A stretch of 64,000 bases of DNA from Pseudomonadota bacterium (GTDB lineage: Bacteria; Desulfobacterota; Desulfobulbia; Desulfobulbales; Desulfocapsaceae). The stretch lies in contig JAEYNP010000114.1 in the NCBI GenBank assembly GCA_023412495.1, forward strand, positions 100,505 to 164,504, given 5' to 3'. This document shows positions 24,090-35,514 of this stretch, in pieces. Each line of letters begins with the position of its first letter. Position 1 is the first letter of the stretch. Under the pieces are notes generated by a model. The model saw nothing but the letters and a program-made list of their open reading frames with translations. It was not told the DNA's origin and did no database searches. Position numbers and translations under genes: made by a program.

Positions 24090-26588
24090 ATGAAGGTGTT
24101 GGAACACGTTGAGACCGAAGCGGAGAAGACCAAGGACTGGCCTTCCGTCCCCCTGCCGTCGACCGTCAATACCATCAAGGAAAATATCATCCATCATCTG
24201 ATGAGTTTTCAGGGCAGGGACCCGGAGCGTTCCGGGGCTCCCGACGTCTACAAGGCCTTGGCGTACACTCTGCGCGACATGATGGTCCAGAAATGGATCT
24301 CCACCCAGAAAACCTTTTACGCCAAAGAGAAGAAACGGGTTTATTACCTGTCGCTGGAGTTTCTCATCGGCCGATCCCTTGGCAGCAGCATGATCAATAT
24401 GGGGATCATGGACGACGTCAGGCAGGCCGTCGAGGAACTGGGATTCGACCTCCCCGAGATCAGGAACCAGGAGGAGGACGCGGCGCTGGGCAACGGCGGT
24501 CTCGGGCGGCTGGCCGCCTGTTTCATGGATTCCATCGCCACGCTGAAGATCCCCGCCTACGGTTACGGGATTCGCTACGAATACGGGCTTTTCTATCAGC
24601 AGCTGATCGACGGCTATCAGGTCGAGGGGCCGGACAACTGGCTGCGCAACGGCACGCCCTGGGAGTTCGAACGGCAGCTGCCGATCTTCAAGGTCCAGTT
24701 TTTCGGCAACGTGGCGAGCTACATCGACGAGCGGGGCCGTTACCGGGCGAAGTGGGTCAACACCAAGGATGTCATGGCCAAGGCCAGCGACATTATGGTC
24801 CCCGGCTACAAGAACAACCATGTCATCAACATGCGGCTGTGGTCGGCCCATGCCTCCCGCGAACTCGATCTCACCGATTTCGGCCGGGGCGACTATATCA
24901 AGGCGGTGGAATCGAAGGTCAGCTCCGAGACGATATCGAAGGTCCTCTATCCACCCGACCACAACTACGCCGGCCAGGAGCTGCGGTTGAAGCAGCAGTA
25001 CTTTTTCGTCGCCGCCACCTTTCAGGACATTATGCGGCGTTACACGAAAAAGCACCCGAACTTCGACAGGTTCCCCGACATGGTGGCGGTCCAGCTGAAC
25101 GATACCCACCCCTCCATCGCCATTCCCGAGCTCATGCGCCTTTTGCTGGATGTCGAGGGCCTGGGCTGGGAGGAATCATGGGACATCTGCGTCAGGACCT
25201 TCGGTTTCACCAACCACACTTTGATGCCGGAGGCCCTGGAAAAATGGTCGGTGGACATGATGGGCCGGGTCTTGCCGCGGCACCTGGAGATCATCTTCGA
25301 GATCAACCGGCGGTTTTTGGACGAGGTGGCCCAGCGCTATCCGGGCAACGAGAAGAAGCTGCGCGACCTGTCGATCATCGAGGAAGGGCCGGTGAAGATG
25401 GTGCGGATGGCCCATCTGGCCATTGTCGGCAGCCATTCGGTCAACGGGGTGGCCGAGCTCCATTCCGACCTGTTGAAGACCCGGGTCTTTCCCGGCTTTC
25501 ACCAGTTTTTCCCGGGCCGGTTCAACTCCAAGACCAACGGCATCACTCCGCGGCGCTGGCTGCTCGACATCAATCCGGAGCTCGCAAAACTGATTACCGA
25601 CCGGATCGGCGCCGGCTGGATCACCAATCTCGACCTGTTGCGCGGCCTCGAGCCATTTGTCGACGATCCGGAGTTCAGGAGCGAGTGGCGGAGGATCAAG
25701 TTCAACAACAAGGTGCGTCTGGCGGAGTACATCAAGAAACACTGCCGGGGGCTGATCGTCGATCCCCAGTCGATGTTCGACATCCAGGTGAAGCGGATCC
25801 ACGAATACAAGCGGCAGCTCCTGAACGCCCTGCATGTCATCCACCTCTACCACCGCATCATCCACGGTGAGGCGGAGAACGCGGCGCCGCGGACGGTGAT
25901 CTTCGCCGGCAAGGCGGCGCCGTCCTACTGGCGGGCAAAGCTGATCATCAAGCTGATCACCTCGCTCGCCGACACGATAAATAAAGATCCCCGGGTGAGG
26001 GACCGGCTGAAGGTGGTCTTCCTGCCAAATTACAACGTCTCCCAGGCGGAGATCGTCATGCCCGCAGCCGATCTCTCCGAGCAGATTTCCACCGCCGGCA
26101 CCGAAGCCTCGGGCACCGGCAATATGAAGTTCTCGCTCAACGGGGCGCTGACCATCGGCACGCTGGACGGCGCCAATATCGAGATACGCGAGGAGGTCGG
26201 CCACGAGAATTTCTTCATCTTCGGCATGACAGCAGAGGAGGCGGAATTCGAGCGGAAGAACATCAGCCGCACTCCCTGGCAGATCTGCCAGCAAAACGAA
26301 GGTATCAGGAACGTGATCGAGTCGATCGAGGACGGCTCGTTCAGCAACGGCGAAAAGGAACTGTTCAAGCCGCTGGTGGACAGCCTGATGAACAAGCATG
26401 ATCCCTACCTGCTCATCCTCGATCTGGAGTCCTACATCGACTGCCAGAAGCGGGTCAATGACGCCTTCCTCGACCAGGAGAACTGGACTCGCAAGTCGAT
26501 CCTCAATGTCGCGAGGATGGGCAAATTCTCCACCGATCGCTCCATCAAACAGTATTCGGAGGAAATCTGGGGGATAAAGGTCGAATAG
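24090..26588 (+). CDS. glgP: Glycogen/starch phosphorylase
   Basis: 832 residues, the normal length for family GT35. The PLP lysine is in EASGTGNMKFSLNGALTIGT; other marks are EDAALGNGGLGRLAACFMDS, NDTHPSIAIPELMR, FNSKTNGITPRRWL and VKRIHEYKRQLLNA. The enzyme releases glucose-1-phosphate from glycogen in the cytoplasm. A strong GGAGGAAG ribosome site precedes the ATG. It stands alone; no other glycogen genes are in the window. Confidence 0.95.
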   Translation: MKVLEHVETEAEKTKDWPSVPLPSTVNTIKENIIHHLMSFQGRDPERSGAPDVYKALAYTLRDMMVQKWISTQKTFYAKEKKRVYYLSLEFLIGRSLGSSMINMGIMDDVRQAVEELGFDLPEIRNQEEDAALGNGGLGRLAACFMDSIATLKIPAYGYGIRYEYGLFYQQLIDGYQVEGPDNWLRNGTPWEFERQLPIFKVQFFGNVASYIDERGRYRAKWVNTKDVMAKASDIMVPGYKNNHVINMRLWSAHASRELDLTDFGRGDYIKAVESKVSSETISKVLYPPDHNYAGQELRLKQQYFFVAATFQDIMRRYTKKHPNFDRFPDMVAVQLNDTHPSIAIPELMRLLLDVEGLGWEESWDICVRTFGFTNHTLMPEALEKWSVDMMGRVLPRHLEIIFEINRRFLDEVAQRYPGNEKKLRDLSIIEEGPVKMVRMAHLAIVGSHSVNGVAELHSDLLKTRVFPGFHQFFPGRFNSKTNGITPRRWLLDINPELAKLITDRIGAGWITNLDLLRGLEPFVDDPEFRSEWRRIKFNNKVRLAEYIKKHCRGLIVDPQSMFDIQVKRIHEYKRQLLNALHVIHLYHRIIHGEAENAAPRTVIFAGKAAPSYWRAKLIIKLITSLADTINKDPRVRDRLKVVFLPNYNVSQAEIVMPAADLSEQISTAGTEASGTGNMKFSLNGALTIGTLDGANIEIREEVGHENFFIFGMTAEEAEFERKNISRTPWQICQQNEGIRNVIESIEDGSFSNGEKELFKPLVDSLMNKHDPYLLILDLESYIDCQKRVNDAFLDQENWTRKSILNVARMGKFSTDRSIKQYSEEIWGIKVE

Positions 26589-27024
26589 CTTTTTCAATCC
26601 CCGAATTTGGGGGTGGTGGGTGTAGGGTGCGCTCCGCGCACCAGGTGCATGGAATGCACCCTACGGCAACTGCGGCGAAATCGGGATCGAAATCGAACGA
26701 GCTTGGCTTTCCGAACCGCTCTCGATTTCGTTTTAAGGGTAGAGGAAAAGGGTGTTATTAGTCCACTGAGTTAATGACATTTTGATCGATTGATCGTTCA
26801 CACGCTCCAGCGTGGGAACGCAGCCTGGGACGCTCCAGCTCCCGCATGTCAAGAAGCCACCATGATCAGATTATTGTGCCGCAGGCGCCATTATAATCTG
26901 GTTTCTGGCTTCTGATCTCCGGCTTCTGTCTGAACCGCCGAACTTGACCTGAAAGGGATTTTCGGGTATCTACAGCCTGACTTGCCGGACGGCAAGGTTT
27001 TCAGCAGGGCAATGTGGCGGAAAC
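26589..27024. repeat. Gap after glgP holding two palindromic repeats
   Basis: At 26622-26664 a nested palindrome has outer arms GTAGGGTGC/GCACCCTAC and inner hairpins GGTGCGCTCCGCGCACC and GGTGCATGGAATGCACC, a repeat type widespread in proteobacteria. At 26796-26845 lies a third REP unit like those at 21311 and 21462, with one mismatch in the first arm. Around 26870 an inverted CAGATTAT/ATAATCTG pair is seen. No gene is supported here. Confidence 0.65.
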
Positions 27025-27065
27025 GAAAAAAGGGATTACAGATTGCTGCAATCTGTAATCCCTTT
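27025..27065 (-). terminator. Rho-independent terminator of tRNA-Cys
   Basis: On the minus strand a 16 bp perfect stem (AAGGGATTACAGATTG and its complement) with a 3 nt loop is followed by a run of U. It begins 9 bases after the tRNA 3' end. Confidence 0.9.
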
Positions 27066-27073
27066 GAAATTGC

Positions 27074-27149
27074 TGGAGGCGGCGATCGGAGTCGAACCGA
27101 TGAATAACGGTTTTGCAGACCGCTGCCTTAGCCTCTTGGCTACGCCGCC
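27074..27149 (-). tRNA. tRNA-Cys (anticodon GCA)
   Basis: 76 nt with encoded CCA. The acceptor stem GGCGGCG pairs with CGCCGCC, the T-arm reads GGTTCGACTCC, and the anticodon loop CTGCAAA gives GCA, cysteine. It is followed directly by an intrinsic terminator. It lies divergently 58 bp from rnc. Confidence 0.95.
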
Positions 27150-27207
27150 TCTGTGAAGGAAATCTTTATACCATAGCAGAAAAATTAGACAAGGAAAATA
27201 TTTAATA

Positions 27208-27939
27208 ATGGGCAAGGACATTGATTCGCTGGTGCGGATCAACAAGGAAGAGCTGGCAAAGCTCGAGAAAACCATCGGCTACCGCTTTACCGATCTGCGC
27301 CTGCTGCAGACGGCGCTGGTGCATTCAAGCCACGCCTTCGAGCAGGCGCAGGGCGGCAACGATAATGAAAAACTGGAATTTCTGGGGGACGCGGTCCTTG
27401 ACCTGGTGATCGGCCACATCCTCCTGCATCGCTACCGGAAGATGCGGGAGGGCGAGCTGACCCGGCTGCGCTCGTCGCTGGTCAATGAACACCACCTGGC
27501 CAAAATGGCGAGGTCGATCGAACTCGGCCGCTACCTGGCGTTGGGCAAGGGCGAGGAAAGTTCCCACGGGCGCAACAAGCCGTCGATCCTGTCCTGTGCC
27601 TTCGAGGCGGTGGTCGGGGCGATTTTCGAGGATGGCGGGTATTCGGCCGCCGAGGAGTTCATCGAGAACTTCTTCCTCCCCGACATCGAGAGCAAGAAGG
27701 AAGAATTGTTGATCGCCGACGCCAAGAGTCGGCTGCAGGAAGTCCTGCAGGAGAAATACAACGAGGCGCCGACCTACCGGATCGAAGGGGAGGAGGGGCC
27801 GTCCCACCAGAAGGTGTTCACCGTCTCGGTCTGGTTTCGCGATCAGGAGCTCGGTCTCGGCCAGGCTGGCTCGAAGAAGGAAGCGGAGCAGCGGGCAGCG
27901 GCGGCAGCGCTGGCCGCTCTCGCACCTCAGAACAACTAA
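27208..27939 (+). CDS. rnc: Ribonuclease III
   Basis: 243 residues. The catalytic signature is NEKLEFLGDAVLDLVIGH (about 50-68) with the second acidic pair near FEAVVGAIFEDGG. A C-terminal double-stranded-RNA binding domain follows (about 165-238: DAKSRLQEVLQEKYNEAPTY to AEQRAAAAALAAL). It cleaves double-stranded RNA in rRNA and mRNA maturation. It leads a run with the radical SAM gene 6 bp downstream and the ABC-F gene. Confidence 0.95.
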   Translation: MGKDIDSLVRINKEELAKLEKTIGYRFTDLRLLQTALVHSSHAFEQAQGGNDNEKLEFLGDAVLDLVIGHILLHRYRKMREGELTRLRSSLVNEHHLAKMARSIELGRYLALGKGEESSHGRNKPSILSCAFEAVVGAIFEDGGYSAAEEFIENFFLPDIESKKEELLIADAKSRLQEVLQEKYNEAPTYRIEGEEGPSHQKVFTVSVWFRDQELGLGQAGSKKEAEQRAAAAALAALAPQNN

Positions 27940-27945
27940 CCACCG

Positions 27946-28930
27946 ATGCTGGTCATCCCCGTCTTCATTCCCCATCGCGGCTGTCCGCACCAGTGTTTGT
28001 TCTGCAATCAGGAGAAGATCTCGGGGACGGCGCGCGGCGAGCCTCTGCCGGCGGTGGAAGAGACCATCGAGGATTGGATCGAGCGCAGTCCCGGCAAGGG
28101 CGAGGTTCAGGTGGCCTTCTACGGCGGCTCTTTCACCTGTCTGCCGATGGATGATCAGCAGGCGATGCTGGCCGCAGTGCAGCCGTATATCCATCGAGGG
28201 CAGGTAGACATCATTCGCCTCTCGACCCGACCGGATTGCGTAAATGAGGAAATCTGCGTATTTTTGAAAAAATTTCGAGTGGGCGTGGTCGAGCTGGGGG
28301 TGCAGTCGCTGGATGACCGGGTCCTTGCGGCATGCCGGCGGGGGCATGACAGCGGGCAGGTTGGAAGGGCGATAGCGCTGCTGCGGGAGTCGGGATTCGC
28401 CGTGGGCGCTCAGCTCATGGTCGGGTTGCCGGGCGAGACGAGGCGGTCGTTCCTGGCGGGTATCGATCGGGTTATCGCCCTGCGGCCGGATTTCGTCCGC
28501 CTCTATCCGGTCCTGGTGGTAAAGGATTCGGGCCTGGAACGGCTGCACCTGGAGGGGATCTACCGGCCGCTCAGCCTGCACGGCGCGGTGGCGCTGTGCG
28601 CGAGGGGCTATACGAAGCTCGCCGAAGCAGGCATCCGGGTGGTGCGCATGGGCCTGCAGCCGTCGGAGTCCCTTGCCGCAAGCCTCATCGCCGGACCCTT
28701 CCATCCGGCCTTCGGCGAACTGGTGCAGTCGCGGCTCTGGCTGAAGAAGATCCGGGCCAGGCTTGCCCTCCTCGCGCCCGGCGAGCATCTGGCCATCCGC
28801 ATCTCCCACCGGGACCGGTCCGCGGTGGCGGGAATGAAAAATCAGAATATCATCCGGCTCGAACAGCTGGGTTACGCCGGGAGATTCACCATCCTCCCGG
28901 AAAAAAGCATGGAACGGGGAAGCATCGATT

Positions 28931-28944
<14 letters not shown>
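27946..28944 (+). CDS. Radical SAM protein (Elp3-like family)
   Basis: 332 residues. The [4Fe-4S]/SAM motif near the N-terminus is CPHQCLFC (CxxxCxxC), after MLVIPVFIPHRG. AFYGGSFTCLP and RLSTRPDCVNEE, GVQSLDDRVLAACRRGH and GLPGETRRSF follow the Elp3/HemN-like pattern. No acetyltransferase domain is present, so this is the short bacterial form often found beside rnc in deltaproteobacteria. The start lies 6 bp after rnc and its end overlaps the ABC-F gene by 14 bp. A role in tRNA or other cofactor-type modification is inferred only from family. Confidence 0.8.
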
Positions 28945-30925
<1,981 letters not shown>

Positions 30926-30948
30926 GATATGGGCGAGATGGAGGCGGC

Positions 30949-31137
30949 TTAATTGGCATCGAGAAAATGGTGCTGCTCGGTAAGTGGAATGAACTCTCCC
31001 TTAATCTTCACATAGGTTCGTTTCTTCTGATCCACATATGTCTGAGTGAGTATGCGACCGACTATCCCTTCCGTCTGACTCACTATGAATCCTTTTCCGG
31101 CCGGACGAAATTGAAGACTATCAGGTTTCTCGTTCAT
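30949..31137 (-). CDS. Small hypothetical protein
   Basis: 62 residues, mixed charge, no signal or membrane segment; sequence such as GFIVSQTEGIVGRILTQTY and YVKIKGEFIPLTEQHHFL is protein-like and probably beta-rich. A GAAGAGG lies ten bases before the ATG. It converges on the ABC-F gene with a 23 bp gap. I do not recognise a family. Likely real, but short. Confidence 0.5.
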   Translation of the reverse strand: MNEKPDSLQFRPAGKGFIVSQTEGIVGRILTQTYVDQKKRTYVKIKGEFIPLTEQHHFLDAN

Positions 31138-31177
31138 GATGTTATTACCTCTTCAATGATTTGAAACTGTCCCATTC

Positions 31178-31317
31178 TTAGTACCTTAGAAATTCATTTC
31201 GTGTTTTTTGAAATGAATTTCGTGAAGGTACTTATACCCCTCAAGGGTACTGAAAAGAGTCCCTCTGCTGTGGGAGGGGATCACAACCCTTGGGTTGCGG
31301 GCGTCAGCCCGCATTAG
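31178..31317 (-). repeat. Modular intergenic repeat, copy D (near full, reversed)
   Basis: 140 bp from TTAGTACCTTAGAAATTC to GCCCGCATTAG. It contains the AT-rich hairpin, the CCCCTCAAGGG stem, the GTCCCTCTGCTGTGGGAGGGG block, the AACCC/GGGTT stem and the GCGGGCGTCAGCCCGC hairpin. The following stretch to 31750 (about 430 bp) is AT-rich and shows only a possible TTGACA box near 31548 and a GATCAAAAGATC palindrome near 31622; no gene is supported there. Confidence 0.85.
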
Positions 31318-31750
31318 ATGAGCAGCTATGCTTATCTGCATGAAAAAATTGCAGTAAACGTGCCAGCAATGCTGAATGATGGTGACAGCAACCTTTGATA
31401 AAATTGCATGTAATTGAAACTTTGATGTTTTCTTATGGTAAAATTGAGACAACCTTAGCTGTGATGTGCTCGATGCAAAGGAGAATCCATTGCTACAAAG
31501 CAGGGCAAAGGGGGAAATGGAAACAGCGTTAACACAAGGCTATCTGTTGACAATAATAGATATACAGGTTGTTGGCGTATCAATGGATAACAAACGTCAC
31601 CAAATCGGTTAATTAAGCTGATCAAAAGATCAATTCAACCTCTTGATCCCGATAGAAGAGATCTCCGGACAATGGCTGGTTGAAGCTTGAATAACAGTTT
31701 GAATATTAAAGACATTATCTGAATTATCAGCTCGGTCGGCTTAACGGCTG

Positions 31751-31773
31751 CGATGTTGTAAACATCGTTTACA
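31751..31773 (+). promoter_or_regulatory. Two overlapping perfect palindromes just before the sigma-54 activator gene
   Basis: CGATGTT-GTA-AACATCG (31751-31767) and TGTAAAC-ATC-GTTTACA (31757-31773) each have 7 bp arms and a 3 bp centre and share 11 bp. The second ends three bases before the start codon. TGTAAA/TTTACA half sites resemble those of TyrR/PhhR-type regulators of aromatic amino acid genes, but the spacing here is 5 rather than 6. No Shine-Dalgarno is seen. Probably an autoregulatory operator. Confidence 0.6.
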
Positions 31774-31775
31774 TT

Positions 31776-33335
31776 ATGACAAACACTGCTCATCACGTAT
31801 CCACATCGAAATCATACCTTGCCCTGTTGAAACAAAAGCTTTCCCAATTAGGGGGGGCCTGGACCATTGAAGACTACCATGGCTTAATCACCTTTTATTC
31901 CTCCTTCGTCCCTTCCTTGATGAAGGTGGAGCGTTGCACCGTCTATATTATGGAGCTGGGCAGCAAAGAGATTTGTTCCATTTTTGGAACCGGCCTTATG
32001 CACCATAAAATCAGACCGCCAATCAAGGGAAGCATAGTTGGCAGTGTCATCGAATCCGGCAAAGGATGCCTGATAAATGATTTCCAGGATCACACGGAGT
32101 ACCGCTCGCTTATTGAAGAACAAACCGGTTTCACCACTCGCAACCTGATATGTGCCCCAATAAAAAGTACTACTGGAAACAGCGTTACCGGTGCGGTGCA
32201 GCTTCTCAACAAAATCGGCAATCAGCTTTTTACTGAAGACGATCTGGCCCGTCTCGAAGAAATCTCACATTTCCTGTCTCTTTCGATCGAGTCTCTCGTA
32301 CTCAACAAGGAGATACTCAGGATCGCCACATCCCTTAGAAAAGAGGCTGAGCGTCTTGAAAAAGAATCGGTCAACGGAATAACCCTGATTGCTGAAAGTC
32401 CGGCTATGAGAGAAGTGTTGAATCTGGTTCGGACTGTCAGCCGAACTCCTGTCAACGTTTTGATCCAGGGTGAAAATGGAACCGGCAAGGAGCTTATTGC
32501 CCGCATGATTCACCAGCATGGAGACCGCAGGAATAAACCATTCCTGCCGGTTAACTGCGCCAGTATCCCCAAAGATCTCATGGAAAGCCAGTTCTTTGGC
32601 CACGAAAAGGGGGCATTCACGGGTGCCGATTCTACCAGAAAAGGGTTGTTCGAGGAGGCCAGCGGCGGCACCCTGTTTTTAGATGAAATTGGGGAGATGC
32701 CCCTGGCCATTCAACCCAAAGTCCTCCGGGCGGTACAAGAGGAGGAAGGGCAACGCGTCGGAAGCAATGTCTGCGTCAAGTATGATCTGCGGCTCATCAG
32801 CGCCACCAACCGTGACCTGTCTAAAGAGGTGGCTCAGGGTCGCTTCAGAGAGGATCTTTTTTTTCGTCTCTTCTCCGTGGAAATCACTTTGCCGCCGCTG
32901 AGGGACCGAAAGGAGGATATCCTGCCTCTCTCACTGCATTTTCTAAAGCTGACCACTGAGCGTTTTGGCAAAGACATCCCGGGATTTTCGTCTGACGTGC
33001 TCAATTTGTTCGAGAATTACGGTTGGCCCGGAAATGTCAGGCAGCTTCAGAAAGAAATTGAACGGTTGGTCGCCCTTACCGACGATGGCAAGCTCATCCA
33101 GGCGGGTCAACTTTCCAGGGATCTTCATTCCTTATATTCGAGTCAAAAGAACAGCTCCGACGAGAGCTCCGACGGCTACCTTGCCCTTCCCGAACAAACC
33201 AGACGGTTAGAAATCATCCTGATCAAAAAAGCCATGCGGCGTACCAATGGCAACAAGACCAAAGCCGCAAAGCTTCTCGCAATTACCCGTCAGGGCCTGG
33301 ATAAAAAAATCAAAAGGCACAACCTGTTGTTCTGA
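31776..33335 (+). CDS. GAF-domain sigma-54-dependent transcriptional activator
   Basis: 519 residues: a GAF domain (about 25-175), an AAA+ sigma-54 interaction domain (about 205-435) and a C-terminal Fis-type helix-turn-helix ([21 protein letters not shown]). Walker A is GENGTGKE, the sigma-54 contact loop is GAFTGAD, and Walker B is [12 protein letters not shown]. It turns on sigma-54 promoters in response to a small molecule or redox signal felt by the GAF domain. It converges on fahA with a 20 bp gap, so it may control the tyrosine catabolic genes; this is inferred from position. No -24/-12 promoter was found by eye upstream of hppD or hmgA. Confidence 0.85.
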   Translation: MTNTAHHVSTSKSYLALLKQKLSQLGGAWTIEDYHGLITFYSSFVPSLMKVERCTVYIMELGSKEICSIFGTGLMHHKIRPPIKGSIVGSVIESGKGCLINDFQDHTEYRSLIEEQTGFTTRNLICAPIKSTTGNSVTGAVQLLNKIGNQLFTEDDLARLEEISHFLSLSIESLVLNKEILRIATSLRKEAERLEKESVNGITLIAESPAMREVLNLVRTVSRTPVNVLIQGENGTGKELIARMIHQHGDRRNKPFLPVNCASIPKDLMESQFFGHEKGAFTGADSTRKGLFEEASGGTLFLDEIGEMPLAIQPKVLRAVQEEEGQRVGSNVCVKYDLRLISATNRDLSKEVAQGRFREDLFFRLFSVEITLPPLRDRKEDILPLSLHFLKLTTERFGKDIPGFSSDVLNLFENYGWPGNVRQLQKEIERLVALTDDGKLIQAGQLSRDLHSLYSSQKNSSDESSDGYLALPEQTRRLEIILIKKAMRRTNGNKTKAAKLLAITRQGLDKKIKRHNLLF

Positions 33336-33355
33336 AGTCCGTGACCACTCACACA

Positions 33356-34603
33356 TCATTGCAAGGCAGGGAGGATCTCGCCTGTCACCTCGCCGAAGCC
33401 GACACGATACCCACGACCCTGGCACCATCCGGTGAGCGTCACGGTATCGCCGTCCTGGAGAAATTTCCGCTGCTCACCGTTTTCGAGCCGTATCGGTTTC
33501 GTCCCTTTCCAGGACAACTCCAATAAGCTGCCGTAGCCACCTTCCCCCGGCGCGCTGATGGTCCCGGATGCCATCAGGTCGCCCGGCATCACATTGCAGC
33601 CGGTGATGGTGTGATGGGCCAGCTGTTGGTGAATGCTCCAGTACATGTATTTGAAATTGCTGCTGGAAATACGGGTATTCTGCAAATAGGCCTCCAGCCT
33701 GATGTCGTAGGCCATATCGCCCTTGGTCCGCAAGTAGGGCAGAGGGGGCGGTGCCTGTTCCGGACCCTTGCAGCGGAACGGTTCGAGGGCGTCGAGCGGA
33801 ACCACCCAGGGCGAGATGGAGGTTGCGAAGTTCTTGGCGGTAAAAGGACCGAGCGGCTGGTATTCCCATTTCTGGATATCTCTCGCGGACCAGTCGTTGA
33901 CGAGCACCATGCCGAAAATATGATCGGCCGCGGATTGCACGGGGACAGGGTGGCCGAGCTCGGAGCCGGGTCCGATGAAAAAGCCCATCTCCAGCTCGAA
34001 ATCGAGGAGCCTGCTGGCGGTGAAGACAGGATTGTCCCGGCCCTCGACCAATACCTGGCCCCTTGGCCTTCGTATCGGCGTGCCGCTCAGGACCACCGAG
34101 CTTGCCCGGCCATGGTAGGCAACCGGCAGGTGCAGCCAGTTCGGCATGAGGGAGTTCTCTTTTCCTCTGAACATGGTCCCGACGTTGGTGGCATGCTCCC
34201 TGGAGGAATAAAAATCGGTGTAATCGCCTATGGCCACCGGCAGATGCATGGTTACCTTCCCCACCGGGATCAGGGCTTTGTCTCTCAGCTCCGAATTGTC
34301 GCGAAGTTCGGCCTCGTCGGCTCTCAGCAGGCGCGAAACGGTCTGGCGAACTTCGGTCCATACCGGACGCCCCATGGCCAGGAACGGGTTGAGTGTGGGT
34401 GTACTGAAAAGTTTGGGCAGAGATGGAAAAAAACCGCATTTCTCCAGCAGCGCCAGATCCAGCACCATATCGCCTATCCGGATTCCGGCCCTGATCTTTC
34501 CCTGCTCCTCGAAGATCCCGTAGGGAAGATTCTGGATCGGGAAATGAGAGTCTTCCGGGTATTCGACAAAAGACCTGAGATTGGGATCCGTGGTTGAGTG
34601 CAT
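33356..34603 (-). CDS. fahA: Fumarylacetoacetase
   Basis: 415 residues in the FAH fold. Marks are [23 protein letters not shown] (split here: [16 protein letters not shown]), [14 protein letters not shown], and the metal-binding region [12 protein letters not shown], followed by [19 protein letters not shown]. It splits fumarylacetoacetate into fumarate and acetoacetate, the last step of tyrosine degradation. The start is 3 bp after the stop of the 300-residue gene upstream, so they are coupled. An in-frame GGAG precedes the ATG. Confidence 0.93.
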   Translation of the reverse strand: MHSTTDPNLRSFVEYPEDSHFPIQNLPYGIFEEQGKIRAGIRIGDMVLDLALLEKCGFFPSLPKLFSTPTLNPFLAMGRPVWTEVRQTVSRLLRADEAELRDNSELRDKALIPVGKVTMHLPVAIGDYTDFYSSREHATNVGTMFRGKENSLMPNWLHLPVAYHGRASSVVLSGTPIRRPRGQVLVEGRDNPVFTASRLLDFELEMGFFIGPGSELGHPVPVQSAADHIFGMVLVNDWSARDIQKWEYQPLGPFTAKNFATSISPWVVPLDALEPFRCKGPEQAPPPLPYLRTKGDMAYDIRLEAYLQNTRISSSNFKYMYWSIHQQLAHHTITGCNVMPGDLMASGTISAPGEGGYGSLLELSWKGTKPIRLENGEQRKFLQDGDTVTLTGWCQGRGYRVGFGEVTGEILPALQ

Positions 34604-34606
34604 GTT

Positions 34607-35509
34607 TCAGGCTCCGGCGTTGGCAAGGAATCCCAGAGAGCGCAGGCCCTCGACAGGTTCGGTGAAGGAGCAGCTGCCAAAACTTATCGCTCGGATCCGG
34701 CGCAATCTTTCTACCTCGCTCGCGGTAATCGTTTTCTCCTGCCAGGAAAAACCCTCTTCCGTGAATTGAAAGTTGTGCGCAGCCTCATCGCCAAGACATT
34801 GTGCCGTTTCCTCGATGGAAAGGTTGCAGCCCCAGCACAGCAGGGTCGCGCCGAAAATGTTGAGGAAGCCGTGCTGCATGACTCCTGTTTCAGGGGAGTA
34901 ATTGCGCAGAGGATGGTGCATGCCCGCGGTGAATTTCATCGGTAGGTCGCGGCCGCGACAGATGGAGATTACCTCGGCCACTCTTTCAGGTGTCGGGAAG
35001 GCCTGTCTTTCCAGGCCGCCGCAGCGGAGCTTGTATCCGACGCTCCTGATGACCTCTTCCCCGCTGCCACGGATGTTGAAGTCGGCAATGGCTGCGGCCG
35101 CTGAGGTTGCACTCTCCGTTTCCACGAACAGCTGTACACCCCGTAGACCTGCTTGGTCGAGCCTGGTCTTCAATTGCAGCAACTGGGCTGAGATTTGCTC
35201 AGGCGAGCCGGCGATATCCCCAAGGCGCGTCTCCACCGTTTCCACCCGCCCCGTAAATGCGCGGAGCCGATCGAACTCTTCTTGCGAAACGTCAGGGCTG
35301 ACGACGACCGAACAGCGCAATCCGGAAAAAGCGACCACACGATGAAGCTGGGCGGCGGGCAGAACACACCTGCCAAGCATCCAGCCATCTTCCCTCTCGA
35401 GATAACCGGCGTAATTGCCCAAAGCCGTTTCGACATCGAGACCGGCAGGCGGAAAGACCCCAGCGTAGTCGATGAGGCCGGCCATGAAATTCCTGAAAGA
35501 AGCCTTCAT
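34607..35509 (-). CDS. Conserved protein of the homogentisate cluster, unknown function
   Basis: 300 residues from the ATG at 35509, eight bases after GGAG. No signal or membrane segment. The sequence alternates strands and helices: DYAGVFPPAGLDVETAL, LRGVQLFVETES, KLRCGGLERQAFPTPERVAE, then MKFTAGMHHPLRNY with adjacent histidines, and NIFGATLLCWGCN. This looks like a barrel-type cytoplasmic enzyme, but I recognise no named family. It sits between hmgA (5 bp upstream) and fahA (3 bp downstream), exactly where maleylacetoacetate isomerase is expected, and no glutathione-S-transferase-type isomerase is in the window. An isomerase role is a hypothesis from context only. Confidence 0.75.
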   Translation of the reverse strand: MKASFRNFMAGLIDYAGVFPPAGLDVETALGNYAGYLEREDGWMLGRCVLPAAQLHRVVAFSGLRCSVVVSPDVSQEEFDRLRAFTGRVETVETRLGDIAGSPEQISAQLLQLKTRLDQAGLRGVQLFVETESATSAAAAIADFNIRGSGEEVIRSVGYKLRCGGLERQAFPTPERVAEVISICRGRDLPMKFTAGMHHPLRNYSPETGVMQHGFLNIFGATLLCWGCNLSIEETAQCLGDEAAHNFQFTEEGFSWQEKTITASEVERLRRIRAISFGSCSFTEPVEGLRSLGFLANAGA

Positions 35510-35514
35510 CACGG

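Noticed and set aside
31757..31773. A standard TyrR box
   Set aside because: The half sites fit but the spacer is 5 bp instead of 6 and the adjacent regulator has a GAF rather than an ACT domain, so only a resemblance is claimed.
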